Assembly (NCBI GenBank): GCA_023230925.1
Contig: JALNWK010000043.1
Location: 1-23,702, forward strand
DNA from: Limnochordia bacterium
GTDB lineage: Bacteria > Bacillota > Limnochordia > DUMW01
Direction: 5' to 3'
Length of the DNA stretch: 23,702 nt
The notes under the pieces were generated by a model. That model saw only the letters and a program-made list of their open reading frames with translations. It was not told where the DNA came from and did not search any database. Shown here piece by piece: positions 1 through 7,521 of the stretch. A program made the position numbers and the translations under genes. Position 1 is the stretch's first letter; every line of letters begins with the position of its first letter.

Positions 1-45
1 CAAACAATCTGGGTATACTGATAGTAGACATCGGGTCATCTCCTT

Positions 46-279
46 TTGGTTGTTATCTTATTAGGAGTATTACCCGGTGTCCTTTTTTTACTCATTTTGG
101 TCAACACTTACGGAGATGAACCCACGAAACTATCCTCTGCCATTGTCGTTCCTGTGGTCAGCAGGAATAGTAGGACCACAATCAAGCTTTTCCATGTAGG
201 TAATTTGCTCATGCTAAAAAACCTCCCGATCAGTTTCTATAAAACTGAGACTTTTGTTGGAGTAAGACGGTATCCATAA
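46..279 (+). pseudogene. possible remnant of a PrsW-like membrane protein
   Basis: A 77-codon open frame begins at a TTG and encodes one hydrophobic helix (residues about 2-20, with a G-x-L-P-G-V turn) followed by a D-E-P-T-K-L segment. This pattern is loosely like the amino end of PrsW-family intramembrane proteases (helix, PG motif, then an acidic-EP motif). After about residue 35 the sequence loses membrane character, and the frame ends far short of the roughly 200+ residues of that family. In-frame stops lie just upstream and there is no clear ribosome binding site. It may be a decayed gene or chance. No other gene is visible in 1-470. Confidence 0.2.
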
Positions 280-470
280 AGACCCTATAGGTTGTTGATC
301 CCGGCCAAATCAGGGTAGGTTACTGTTCTTAGATTATGCTTTGGCCTATCATTTTCCTTTATTAGATATTGATCATTTGCTTGTGCTGGGACTACATTCA
401 GTTGACCTAAGTCTTCGACTGTGGGAAGATTATCTTGGATAGTGTTACTGCCTTTTGAAGGAGGATACTT

Positions 471-695
471 ATGGCGCGCATTATTATCGCATTTCTCTTT
501 GTTACTTTCTGGGGCATTATCTGTTTTGTGCAGGTGATGGCAGCAATGAGGGTCAATGAGGATGCCAAGAAACGGCGTAAACTAGCTTTGGATTTGCCGG
601 TGGTTGTCTGGACCATTTGGGCTTTGGTTCTGCCTGCCCTAGGGCCCTTGACCTATTGGCTGATGAACTGCTCTTCGTCTAACAAGCCCAACTGA
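471..695 (+). CDS. small two-helix membrane protein (PLDc_N-like)
   Basis: A 74-residue protein with a strong ribosome binding site (GAAGGAGG, 458-465) correctly spaced from its ATG. It has two predicted membrane helices (residues about 3-25 and 42-66) separated by a short charged loop (R-x-N-E-D-A-K-K-R-R-K). The second helix carries a G-P-L-T-Y-W ending resembling the PLDc_N (phospholipase D nuclease amino-terminal) domain of small two-helix proteins. The function of stand-alone copies is not known. It is monocistronic: a strong intrinsic terminator follows at once. It occupies the place where spoIIIAA would be expected upstream of spoIIIAB. The gene is probably real, but the family assignment is tentative. 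Confidence 0.65.
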   Translation: MARIIIAFLFVTFWGIICFVQVMAAMRVNEDAKKRRKLALDLPVVVWTIWALVLPALGPLTYWLMNCSSSNKPN

Positions 696-718
696 TTAGT
701 CCCCAACACAAAGCACAC

Positions 719-764
719 AAAGACCGTTTTCCAGGTTCTACTCTGGAGGCGGTCTTTTTTCTTC
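719..764 (+). terminator. intrinsic terminator after the small membrane protein gene
   Basis: The stem AAAGACCG (719-726) pairs with CGGTCTTT (750-757). An inner helix CCAG (731-734)/CTGG (743-746) extends it, and a T-rich tract runs to about 768. It separates the 74-residue gene from the spoIIIA operon. Confidence 0.9.
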
Positions 765-870
765 TTTTTAGTACCTTACCTGGGAGAACCGAAAAACTTG
801 TGCATAAACCATGGCTGAACCAAATATCTATAGTAATACAAGCCTTAGTTTGTCCGACATAACGGGGTGA

Positions 871-1398
871 ATGATGGTGTACATCAAGATTATTGGCGCC
901 TTTATGGTTTTAGGTAGTGGTTTTGCCCTAGGCCGTTTGATTGCCGAGACCTATAAGGACAGAGCGAAGCAACTAGAGCAACTGCAGCATGCCCTCCAGA
1001 TACTGCAAACAGAGATCACGTGTCAGTCTTCGGCCCTACCTGTAGCTTTAGACAATGTTGCCAACCGGACCGGCGAGGCGATCGGAGGGATTTTCCGAGC
1101 CACCGCCGCGCTACTGTTGCAGGGAAGGGGGCTAACTGTGGATGAAGCTTGGCAAGAGGGCATTAAAGGTACTTTACCGGAGCTTTGCTTAACTGAAGCA
1201 GATGCAGCGGTATTACTTCGGTTAGGGAAGGTACTCGGTAGCTCCCACGGTACCGATCAGATTAAACACCTCCAGCTAGTAAAAGAACAGCTAGCCCAGA
1301 ATGAGCAAGAAGCTAAAACGGAAAAAGAGAAGAATGTTCGGCTATGGAACTTCCTAGGCGCAGGCATTGGACTGATGCTAATTATCATGTTCTTCTAA
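871..1398 (+). CDS. spoIIIAB: stage III sporulation protein AB
   Basis: A 175-residue protein with an amino-terminal hydrophobic helix (about 5-22), a long alpha-helical middle and a carboxy-terminal membrane helix (about 158-175). The layout and conserved pieces (E-Q-L-Q-x-A-L-Q-x-L-x-T-E-I early; a DEAW segment in the middle) match SpoIIIAB, about 171 residues in B. subtilis. SpoIIIAB belongs to the mother-cell SpoIIIA complex, which with forespore SpoIIQ forms the feeding channel during engulfment, and it resembles GspF-type secretion platform proteins. The start is ATG 871 or 874, with GGGGTGA just upstream. It is the first gene of the operon here because spoIIIAA is missing. I did not find a convincing sigma-E promoter in 765-870. 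Confidence 0.93.
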   Translation: MMVYIKIIGAFMVLGSGFALGRLIAETYKDRAKQLEQLQHALQILQTEITCQSSALPVALDNVANRTGEAIGGIFRATAALLLQGRGLTVDEAWQEGIKGTLPELCLTEADAAVLLRLGKVLGSSHGTDQIKHLQLVKEQLAQNEQEAKTEKEKNVRLWNFLGAGIGLMLIIMFF

Positions 1399-1415
1399 GA
1401 GAAGGAGGTAATTGT

Positions 1416-1610
1416 GTGGATGTCAGCTTGATCTACCGGATAGCTGGTATTGGCATCTTAATCACAATCTTAAACATTTTCCTACGTCAAGCAGGTAGGG
1501 AAGAGCAAGCCCAGATGCTGAGCCTAGCCGGTGTTATTATTGTTCTTCTGTCTTTACTATCACTGATTGTTGAGTTGTTCTCTGAAGTAGAGAAAGCCTT
1601 TTGGTGGTAA
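1416..1610 (+). CDS. spoIIIAC: stage III sporulation protein AC
   Basis: A 64-residue protein of two membrane helices (about 5-24 and 34-54), matching the 66-68 residue SpoIIIAC family. I place the start at GTG 1416 because GAAGGAGG (1401-1408) precedes it by 7 bases. A longer open frame from 1344 would overlap spoIIIAB and add a non-homologous arginine-rich segment. SpoIIIAC is a small membrane component of the SpoIIIA channel complex. Its stop lies 2 bases before the spoIIIAD ATG, so translation is probably coupled. Confidence 0.92.
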   Translation: MDVSLIYRIAGIGILITILNIFLRQAGREEQAQMLSLAGVIIVLLSLLSLIVELFSEVEKAFWW

Positions 1611-1612
1611 CA

Positions 1613-2002
1613 ATGGCCCAGCTAGCTAAAGTAATTGGCCTGGGGGTAGTTGTTACGTTGCTCATGACGTTTTTCAAGAAGCAAAGTAGCGAATACGCCG
1701 TGGCAGCCAATGTTGCGGTGGTACTGGTTATCTTCTTGTTCATGCTGCAGCCTCTAGGACAGGTGATCGAGCTGTTCAGGCAGCTAAGCCATACTGCCCA
1801 GATGAGTGATCTTTATCTGGGTATTGTAATTCGGGCAATTGCCATGGCTTACCTAGCCGGACTAGGCGCCCAGGTTAGTAAAGATGCCGGATCAGAGAGT
1901 ATTGCGGGGATGATTGAGTTAGCTGGTAAGGTAATGATCCTCATCCTTGCTTTGCCCGTGGTTGCCGGTATTTTAGATGCCATATTGGGGATACTACCAT
2001 GA
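1613..2002 (+). CDS. spoIIIAD: stage III sporulation protein AD
   Basis: A 129-residue protein from ATG 1613 (a TTG at 1601 would add four residues and overlap spoIIIAC). It has four hydrophobic stretches, including A-K-V-I-G-L-G-V-V-V-T-L-L near the start and a long carboxy-terminal helix. Size and order match SpoIIIAD (about 133 residues in B. subtilis), a paralogue of the AC type in the membrane platform. The ribosome binding site is weak (GGTGG), consistent with coupling to spoIIIAC. The stop overlaps the spoIIIAE ATG (ATGA). Confidence 0.92.
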   Translation: MAQLAKVIGLGVVVTLLMTFFKKQSSEYAVAANVAVVLVIFLFMLQPLGQVIELFRQLSHTAQMSDLYLGIVIRAIAMAYLAGLGAQVSKDAGSESIAGMIELAGKVMILILALPVVAGILDAILGILP

Positions 2003-3156
2003 AACTACGTTACGTGCTACTGATCGTGCTATGTCTGTGCTTGCAGAGTGTTTCAGCATGGGCCTTTGACTATAGCGATGTGCTCGAAGAACAGATCAAA
2101 GAACTGGGACTAGATGAGCTCAAGCGGGCCACAGAACAACTGGATGATGAAGCAAAGAAACTACTGCCGTCTCTAGAACTTAGGGAGTTAGTATCTGGGC
2201 GAGGTCTAGGCAGGCTCGATCCGGTCAGCGTGATCCGCAGTCTTATCCGATACCTGATGCGGGAGATTGTGTACAATGCCCGTCTTTTTGGTAAGCTAAT
2301 CGCCATTGTAGTCTTGTGCGCGCTACTGCAGACTCTGCAGAGGGCAACCAAGGATGTCACGGTGATCGATGTTGCCTTTGGAGTGAGTTTCTTAGTCATG
2401 GCGTACATTTCCATCGAGAGCTTTAAGGCCGCGGTGGCCATTGGGGCTGGGGCCATTGATGCTATGGTCTCCTTCATGCAGGCCCTCATCCCGGTTATGT
2501 CTAGTCTACTAGTGGCGGTGGGTGCGTTCAGTTCGGCGACGATACTTCATCCTGTGTTCTATGTTGCCATCAGTTGGATTGCCATGGCGGTAGATTACTG
2601 GTTCTTTCCGCTGGTGTCTATGGCTACGGTTGTAGGCATTGTGGGGAACCTATCTACGGACTTGACTGTTGGTCGCTTAGCTTCATTGATTAAGCAAGCT
2701 GGAATGCTTGTGTTAGGCCTGCTATCGGCGATCTTTCTTGGAGTGACCGCAGTTCAAGGAAAATTGGCACCGGTGGCCGATGGGGTAGGGCTGCGTACAG
2801 CTAAGTTCATGAGTACCTCTTTTGTGCCTGTTGTGGGCAATTTGTTTTCAAATGCAATGGAGACTGTGATTGGCGGCTCCATGCTACTTAAAAACGCAGT
2901 GGGGGTCTTTGGACTTGTTACGGTGGCGGTGGTGGCAGCCTTTCCTTTGATAAAGCTACTTGCCATAATCTTCATCTATCGTTTGGTGGCAGCGCTAGCG
3001 GAGCCCTTCAGTGATCCCCGTTTAGTCAAGATCCTGCAGTGCTTAGAGAGTAGTCTCTCCTATGTCTTTGCCGGCGTGGCTGTTGTGGCTCTAATGTTCT
3101 TTTTGACCATTACGGTGATCGTCAGTGCGGGAAACCTAGCTGCCTTAGTACGTTAG
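1999..3156 (+). CDS. spoIIIAE: stage III sporulation protein AE
   Basis: A 385-residue polytopic membrane protein (B. subtilis form about 399). It has a signal-like amino terminus (residues 1-22, ending S-A-W-A), then a charged extracytoplasmic segment (about 23-85) and roughly seven membrane helices from residue 95 to the end. It is the largest membrane subunit of the SpoIIIA channel. The start ATG overlaps the spoIIIAD stop by 4 bases. The order AD-AE-AF is the standard operon arrangement, and no damaged positions are apparent. Confidence 0.94.
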   Translation: MKLRYVLLIVLCLCLQSVSAWAFDYSDVLEEQIKELGLDELKRATEQLDDEAKKLLPSLELRELVSGRGLGRLDPVSVIRSLIRYLMREIVYNARLFGKLIAIVVLCALLQTLQRATKDVTVIDVAFGVSFLVMAYISIESFKAAVAIGAGAIDAMVSFMQALIPVMSSLLVAVGAFSSATILHPVFYVAISWIAMAVDYWFFPLVSMATVVGIVGNLSTDLTVGRLASLIKQAGMLVLGLLSAIFLGVTAVQGKLAPVADGVGLRTAKFMSTSFVPVVGNLFSNAMETVIGGSMLLKNAVGVFGLVTVAVVAAFPLIKLLAIIFIYRLVAALAEPFSDPRLVKILQCLESSLSYVFAGVAVVALMFFLTITVIVSAGNLAALVR

Positions 3157-3169
3157 GGAGAGGGTTAGT

Positions 3170-3733
3170 ATGACGTTTTTGAGGGATCTAATCACTAATC
3201 TTGCCGTGCTTGTGTTGGTGCTTGTTGGGTTAGAATGGCTACTACCCCCGGGGGATCTCCGCCGCGTTGTGAAAGTGGTCATGGGACTCGTGGTAATCGC
3301 CACGCTACTAAACCCGATTGTCTCGTTGCTCAGCGGTGGGCTCTTTGCTGGTTTCGGGGTGTCAGTATCAGGGGTGGCTCCAAGTACTGCCTATCAGGAG
3401 CGGGGCCAGAGGATTACCCAGGCGGGGGAGCAAGTGGTGCTTAGGCAGTGGCAACAGGATGTGGAGGCCGAGGCCAGTGACCTTGTGCAAAGCCTCGAAG
3501 GAGTGCTTGCCGCTCAAGTAATGCTCCAGCTAGACCCGGGTATATCCTTCGTAGTCCGGGTGACTACAACAGGGGATGTCTCGAGAGCAGGGGTAAGGAT
3601 CGAACCCATCGACATTCAAATTGGACCAAAGATAACAGAAAAGCAGCCCCTAGATGCTCAGATTCGCCAGTTACTAAGCACCGTGTACAGAGTCGATCCT
3701 AAAGATATTCACATTACCTATGAAGGAGAGTAG
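3170..3733 (+). CDS. spoIIIAF: stage III sporulation protein AF
   Basis: A 187-residue protein with two amino-terminal membrane helices (about 7-26 and 33-56) joined by a short loop containing P-P-G-D-L-R-R, then a soluble domain of about 130 residues. This is the SpoIIIAF layout (about 206 residues in B. subtilis), whose soluble part has a ring-building-motif-like fold. The ATG follows GGGAGAGGG at a good distance, and the gene ends 5 bases before spoIIIAG. Confidence 0.93.
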   Translation: MTFLRDLITNLAVLVLVLVGLEWLLPPGDLRRVVKVVMGLVVIATLLNPIVSLLSGGLFAGFGVSVSGVAPSTAYQERGQRITQAGEQVVLRQWQQDVEAEASDLVQSLEGVLAAQVMLQLDPGISFVVRVTTTGDVSRAGVRIEPIDIQIGPKITEKQPLDAQIRQLLSTVYRVDPKDIHITYEGE

Positions 3734-3738
3734 TCACC

Positions 3739-4362
3739 ATGGATTTGCGAGGTTTATTCGGGGGAAACAAGGAAAGTAGACCCTTCAACTTACCCAGCTC
3801 AAGGCTACGTCTTGCTAAATACATCCTAGTCCTGGCAGTGTTTGGCTTAGTACTTATGGTGTTTAGCCCCACAGGGCAGACTCCCAAACCCCTTCAGACC
3901 ACGCCTCCCGCCACAGATATTAGTGTGACCATGGCCGGTGGAATAGACAGACAGATCTGGGGTGGTTACCTAGAGGAGATCGAACGGCAACTGGTTAGCG
4001 TCCTCGGGCAAATCCAAGGGGTGGGAAGCCTGCGGTTATTCGTTACCCTAGAGAGTAGTGGAGTATCTGAGTACGCTCAGGATATCACAGAGGAGGTGCG
4101 AACCACCCAGGAACGGGACCAGGACGGTGGTACGCGCGAGATCTCAGAGACCCGGCGTACATCAAGTATTGTGCGGCTCAGAAACGATGAGAGCCGTAAG
4201 GAAGAACCCCTCTTGCTCCAGGAGTCGCGTCCTTTAGTACGGGGAGTTGTCATTGTGGCTGAGGGGGCTAGTGATGCGAAAGTAGCTTTGATGCTGACTC
4301 AAGCAGTACAGACTGTTTTAAGTATTGGTGCCCATCAAATCGGAGTATATCCAAAAAGGTAG
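3739..4362 (+). CDS. spoIIIAG: stage III sporulation protein AG
   Basis: A 207-residue protein: a short cytoplasmic tail, one membrane helix (about 28-43), a proline/threonine-rich linker, then an extracytoplasmic domain (about 75-207) with the family stretch L-R-L-F-V-T-L-E-S-S-G. SpoIIIAG homologues form large rings in the intermembrane space of the mother cell and forespore. A charged insertion rich in R, E and D (about 118-150) fits the beta-triangle insertion of the family. The ribosome binding site is GGAGAG before ATG 3739. Confidence 0.94.
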   Translation: MDLRGLFGGNKESRPFNLPSSRLRLAKYILVLAVFGLVLMVFSPTGQTPKPLQTTPPATDISVTMAGGIDRQIWGGYLEEIERQLVSVLGQIQGVGSLRLFVTLESSGVSEYAQDITEEVRTTQERDQDGGTREISETRRTSSIVRLRNDESRKEEPLLLQESRPLVRGVVIVAEGASDAKVALMLTQAVQTVLSIGAHQIGVYPKR

Positions 4363-4371
4363 GTGTTTTTC

Positions 4372-4914
4372 ATGTTTTACGCTCTCAGATCTAATAGTAT
4401 CTTCTTGCTTTGCATCTGCTCACTTTTTCTCATAGTGGGGATTTGGCTGCTATCCCAGGATCCTGCTAGGTGGGACATGCTCAAAAAGTCGGTACCCACT
4501 ACGGCGGGTTTATCTACAGATCCCCTAACAACGCCCACCGGATCACAACCAGGGGAGCAAAAGGTACAGCAGTTACGACCCCAATATGTACTGGAACGGG
4601 AACGAAATCGGTCTCGGCAGATGGCCTTCTTGCAAGGACTCCTCGAGGATCCAAACCTTTCGAGTGAACAGCGTCGGGAGATTGAGCAGAAGACTGTGGC
4701 ACTAATGGAACGCTGGACGCTGGAGCTCGAACTTGAGAATATGCTGGTCGTTAACGGCTATTCAGAACCGGTGGTGCTTCTATCCGATGATGGGGTTAGT
4801 GTGATGATCAGTGAGGTCCTTAACGGGGAAGGGGCTTCGCTCCTAGGGGATTTGGTAGCCCGCATTTGCAGTCTTCCGAAAACAAGTATCGTGATCATGG
4901 ATGGCAGGCAGTAG
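4372..4914 (+). CDS. spoIIIAH: stage III sporulation protein AH
   Basis: A 180-residue protein from ATG 4372. A GTG at 4363 is possible but lies too close to the AGGTAGG ribosome binding site. It has one membrane helix (about 10-27), a proline/threonine linker, and a YscJ/FliF-like ring domain with the family pieces E-R-x-R-x-x-R-Q-M in the helix and L-V-V-N-G-Y-S-E-P-V-V in the strand region. SpoIIIAH is the mother-cell partner that binds forespore SpoIIQ across the intermembrane space. It is somewhat shorter than the B. subtilis protein (218), mostly in the linker. It is the last gene of the spoIIIA operon. Confidence 0.94.
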   Translation: MFYALRSNSIFLLCICSLFLIVGIWLLSQDPARWDMLKKSVPTTAGLSTDPLTTPTGSQPGEQKVQQLRPQYVLERERNRSRQMAFLQGLLEDPNLSSEQRREIEQKTVALMERWTLELELENMLVVNGYSEPVVLLSDDGVSVMISEVLNGEGASLLGDLVARICSLPKTSIVIMDGRQ

Positions 4915-4985
4915 GGGCCAAGGCAGGAAAAACGGACAGGTTTACCGAATTATTACAAGATACGCATCATAATTCCTGTCGGGTG

Positions 4986-4994
4986 TGGTATACT
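4986..4994 (+). promoter_or_regulatory. candidate extended -10 promoter for accBC
   Basis: TGG directly followed by TATACT (4989-4994) is an extended -10 element. No good -35 is visible at the normal distance, as is typical of extended -10 promoters. It lies 45 bases before the accB start, after the spoIIIA operon has ended, so it could give accBC vegetative expression separate from the sporulation operon. Confidence 0.5.
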
Positions 4995-5038
4995 GTCATC
5001 ATCCCGAGAACTGTCTTTGGAACAAGGAGGGTTGCAGA

Positions 5039-5491
5039 TTGCATCTCGAAGAGGTAAGAGAACTGATTAGAATTTTTGAGGAATCTAAGATCAGTGAGAT
5101 GGAGCTGGAAACCGAGGGCTTTAAGATCGCCCTGAAGAAAAGCGGTAGTAACGCATATAATATTCAGTTGGCCCGAGTACCAAGTGCAGAGGCCCCTACA
5201 CAGAGAACTGTGCCCGAACTAGAAGAGCCCAATTTAAATCAGGTGATCATTACTGCGCCAATGGTGGGGACTTTCTACCGGGCTTCCTCCCCCGATGCTG
5301 AACCCTACGTATCTCTAGGAGATATGTTAACTGTGGGGCAGCCTATTTGTGTTATCGAGGCGATGAAGGTGATGAATGAGATTGAATCGGAAGTCTCCGG
5401 TAAGGTAATACAGATTCTGGTAGAGGACGCCCAGCCTGTGGAATATGGTCAACCCCTATTCGTTGTTGAGAAGAATAGTATCTCTATCTGA
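5039..5491 (+). CDS. accB: acetyl-CoA carboxylase biotin carboxyl carrier protein
   Basis: A 150-residue protein (B. subtilis AccB about 159). The carboxy-terminal half is a biotinyl domain with the E-A-M-K-V-M-N-E motif, whose lysine is the biotin attachment site, and a thumb-like piece A-P-M-V-G-T-F-Y. The amino-terminal 35 residues form the helical AccB segment. I place the start at TTG 5039 because AAGGAGGG (5024-5031) precedes it by 7 bases and the resulting M-H-L-E-E-V-R-E-L aligns with the usual AccB start. A GTG at 4985 would add 18 non-homologous residues. AccB carries carboxybiotin from AccC to the AccAD transferase for malonyl-CoA formation. accA and accD are not in this window. 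Confidence 0.95.
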   Translation: MHLEEVRELIRIFEESKISEMELETEGFKIALKKSGSNAYNIQLARVPSAEAPTQRTVPELEEPNLNQVIITAPMVGTFYRASSPDAEPYVSLGDMLTVGQPICVIEAMKVMNEIESEVSGKVIQILVEDAQPVEYGQPLFVVEKNSISI

Positions 5492-5512
5492 TGTAATGAG
5501 GAGACGCCTGTT

Positions 5513-6871
5513 ATGTTTGAAAGGATTCTAGTCGCCAATCGGGGCGAGATTGCCTTGCGGGTTATTCGCGCCTGCAGAGAGATGGGTATCTCAACGGTTG
5601 CCGTTTACTCTGAAGCGGATCAAAACTCACTCCATGTGCACTATGCGGATGAAGCTTATTGTATCGGGCCACCCCCTTCGGCGAAAAGCTATTTAAGCAT
5701 TCCTAATATTATTAGTGCTGCCATGATTTCCGGATGTGACGCCATCCATCCAGGATATGGTGCCCTATCAGAAAACCCCCAGTTTGCGGAGATCTGCCAA
5801 AATCACGGGTTGACGTTTATCGGACCATCTGTTAAGTGTATGGAGTCAATGGGGGATAAGGCCGTAGCAAAGCAGCTGATGCAAAAAGCTGGTGTCCCGG
5901 TGGTACCGGGTAGTGAAGGACCGGTGGTGGATGAGAAAGAAGCCATTGAGGTAGCTGAGATCATCGGCTATCCGGTGATTATTAAAGCGGCCTCCGGGGG
6001 CGGCGGCAAGGGTATGCGGATTGCGCGTAGCGCCGATGAAGTAAAACGAATGCTCAATATGGCCCGGATTGAGGCCGAAGCTGCCTTTGGTAGCGGTGAG
6101 GTCTACATAGAAAAGCTCATCGAAGGCCCACGACATATTGAAGTGCAGATCCTTGCCGACGAATTTGGTCGCATTATCCACCTCGGTGAGCGGGAGTGTT
6201 CGATTCAAAGACGGCATCAAAAGATTATAGAGGAGTCGCCATCACCGGCAATTGATGAGGGAAAAAGAAAACAGTTGGGTGAAGCGGCCATTTTGGGTGC
6301 TAAAGCTGTAGGTTACAGTAACGCCGGCACCATGGAGTTCCTCTATGATCGGAACGGTGATTTCTATTTCATGGAGATGAACACCCGCATTCAGGTTGAG
6401 CATCCGATTACGGAGATGGTCACCGGTGTTGATCTGGTCAAAGAACAGATCCGCATTGCCGCTGGTCAACCTCTGCGCTATCGCCAGGAGGACATTAAGA
6501 TCACGGGAGTGGCCATTGAGTGCAGACTTAATGCCGAGGACCCGGATCACAATTTCCGTCCCTGTCCTGGATTGATCACTGATTACCTAGCCCCGGGAGG
6601 TCCGGGTATTCGTGTTGATAGCGCCGCTTATCCGGGGTGGGAGGTTACTCCCTATTACGATTCCATGTTTGGCAAGCTAATCGCCTGGGCCCCGACACGA
6701 CATGAGGCGATCAACCGAGCCAAAGGGGCCATAGATGAGTTCATTATCGAAGGGATTAAGACCAACTTGTTGTTTCACCTGCGCGTGCTAGACAACGATT
6801 CCTTCGTACGGGGGGAGTTAAGTACGGATTTTGTGGAAAAATACCTACTGAGGTCCAGTGAAGAAGACTAG
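5513..6871 (+). CDS. accC: acetyl-CoA carboxylase biotin carboxylase
   Basis: A 452-residue protein, full length for the family. It starts M-F-E-R-I-L-V-A-N-R-G-E-I-A-L-R and has the ATP-grasp glycine loop G-G-G-G-K-G-M-R near residue 165 and the catalytic signature E-M-N-T-R-I-Q-V-E-H-P-I-T-E near residue 290. It carboxylates the biotin on AccB using ATP and bicarbonate, the first step of fatty acid synthesis. It lies 21 bases after accB with GAGGAG upstream of the ATG, so the two form an operon. Confidence 0.97.
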   Translation: MFERILVANRGEIALRVIRACREMGISTVAVYSEADQNSLHVHYADEAYCIGPPPSAKSYLSIPNIISAAMISGCDAIHPGYGALSENPQFAEICQNHGLTFIGPSVKCMESMGDKAVAKQLMQKAGVPVVPGSEGPVVDEKEAIEVAEIIGYPVIIKAASGGGGKGMRIARSADEVKRMLNMARIEAEAAFGSGEVYIEKLIEGPRHIEVQILADEFGRIIHLGERECSIQRRHQKIIEESPSPAIDEGKRKQLGEAAILGAKAVGYSNAGTMEFLYDRNGDFYFMEMNTRIQVEHPITEMVTGVDLVKEQIRIAAGQPLRYRQEDIKITGVAIECRLNAEDPDHNFRPCPGLITDYLAPGGPGIRVDSAAYPGWEVTPYYDSMFGKLIAWAPTRHEAINRAKGAIDEFIIEGIKTNLLFHLRVLDNDSFVRGELSTDFVEKYLLRSSEED

Positions 6872-6928
6872 GTATTGGCGCTTTGCAGGCAGAAGCTTCT
6901 ATTTTCAGCAAGGCTGGTAGCCGTATCA

Positions 6929-6957
6929 TTGACCCGGTATCAGTGATCCGGTAGTAT
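6929..6957 (+). promoter_or_regulatory. candidate sigma-A promoter for the asp23-amaP genes
   Basis: A -35 TTGACC (6929-6934) and -10 TAGTAT (6952-6957) are separated by exactly 17 bases, in the 234-base gap between accC and asp23. Two copies of CCGGTA (6934-6939 and 6948-6953), 14 bases apart, lie in the spacer and overlap both elements, so they could form an operator. The expected transcript would have a leader of about 140 bases. Confidence 0.5.
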
Positions 6958-7105
6958 TATAGATAGGTACTTAGGAAAGGTTGAACACGGTATTCTACTG
7001 TGATTCTCATACTGGCAAGGTGCCTGTGGGCGTTCACACAGAAGGAAATACTGGTGGTTTGGCGAATTCTTGACAGTAGGTTAGTATTACCTGGAGGTGT
7101 TTTCT

Positions 7106-7498
7106 TTGGCCGAAGCAAGACAAGAAAGAAGTGAACTAGGCGAACTGAGGATCGCCAATGAGGTTGTAGGGATTATTGCTGGATTGGCGGCCACCGAAGT
7201 AGAGGGTGTGGCTGGAATGAGCGGCAGTGTTGGTGCCGGTTTTGCTGAGATGATCGGGCGGAAGAGTCTGTCTAAGGGTGTTAAGGTGGAAGTGGGTGAG
7301 GAACAGGCTGCCGTTGATTTATATGTCGTGATGCACTATGGGGTGCCGATTCAGGAAGTAGCGTGGAAAATACAGGAGAATGTCAAAAGAGCCATCGAGG
7401 GCATGACCGGACTTGATGTGGTCGAGATTAATGTTAATGTTCAAGGCGTGCATTTCTTTCAAGAGGAGAAGAAAATCGAAGAACCTAGGGTCAAATAG
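7106..7498 (+). CDS. Asp23/Gls24 family envelope stress protein
   Basis: A 130-residue soluble protein of the Asp23/Gls24 family. It begins with a typical I-A-N-E-V-V-G-I-I-A segment, then A-A-x-E-V-E-G-V-A-G-M and the later V-D-L-Y-V-V-M-H-Y-G-V-P-I strand pair. Start TTG 7106 is chosen because GGAGG (7093-7097) precedes it by 8 bases; the GTG at 7097 lies inside that site. In Staphylococcus aureus Asp23 forms a membrane-associated network anchored by AmaP and is linked to cell envelope homeostasis. Here an AmaP-like gene and a DUF2273 gene follow directly, the usual trio. Confidence 0.9.
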   Translation: MAEARQERSELGELRIANEVVGIIAGLAATEVEGVAGMSGSVGAGFAEMIGRKSLSKGVKVEVGEEQAAVDLYVVMHYGVPIQEVAWKIQENVKRAIEGMTGLDVVEINVNVQGVHFFQEEKKIEEPRVK

Positions 7499-7521
7499 AT
7501 GATCCCGAAGGGGGCGCAAAA

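Noticed and set aside
765..870. Possible sigma-E promoter for spoIIIAB (GCATAAA near 802 and ATACA near 836)
   Set aside because: The spacing (about 25 or more bases) is too long for sigma-E, and alternative pairings match poorly.
2070..2489. 139-codon minus-strand open frame within spoIIIAE
   Set aside because: The serine/arginine-rich, low-complexity composition is typical of an antisense shadow, and spoIIIAE is well supported on the other strand.
5846..6550. Minus-strand open frames of 102-124 codons inside accC
   Set aside because: They are antisense shadows of a full-length, motif-complete biotin carboxylase gene.
6961..6975. FapR-operator-like sequence near accC
   Set aside because: Only the TAGGTACT core agrees; the outer positions differ and the site is downstream, not upstream, of the acc genes. 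Kept only as a remark in a finding.
7070..7075. Perfect TTGACA -35 hexamer before asp23
   Set aside because: The base positions 17 downstream are the ribosome binding site (GGAGGT), so no -10 element is possible at normal spacing.
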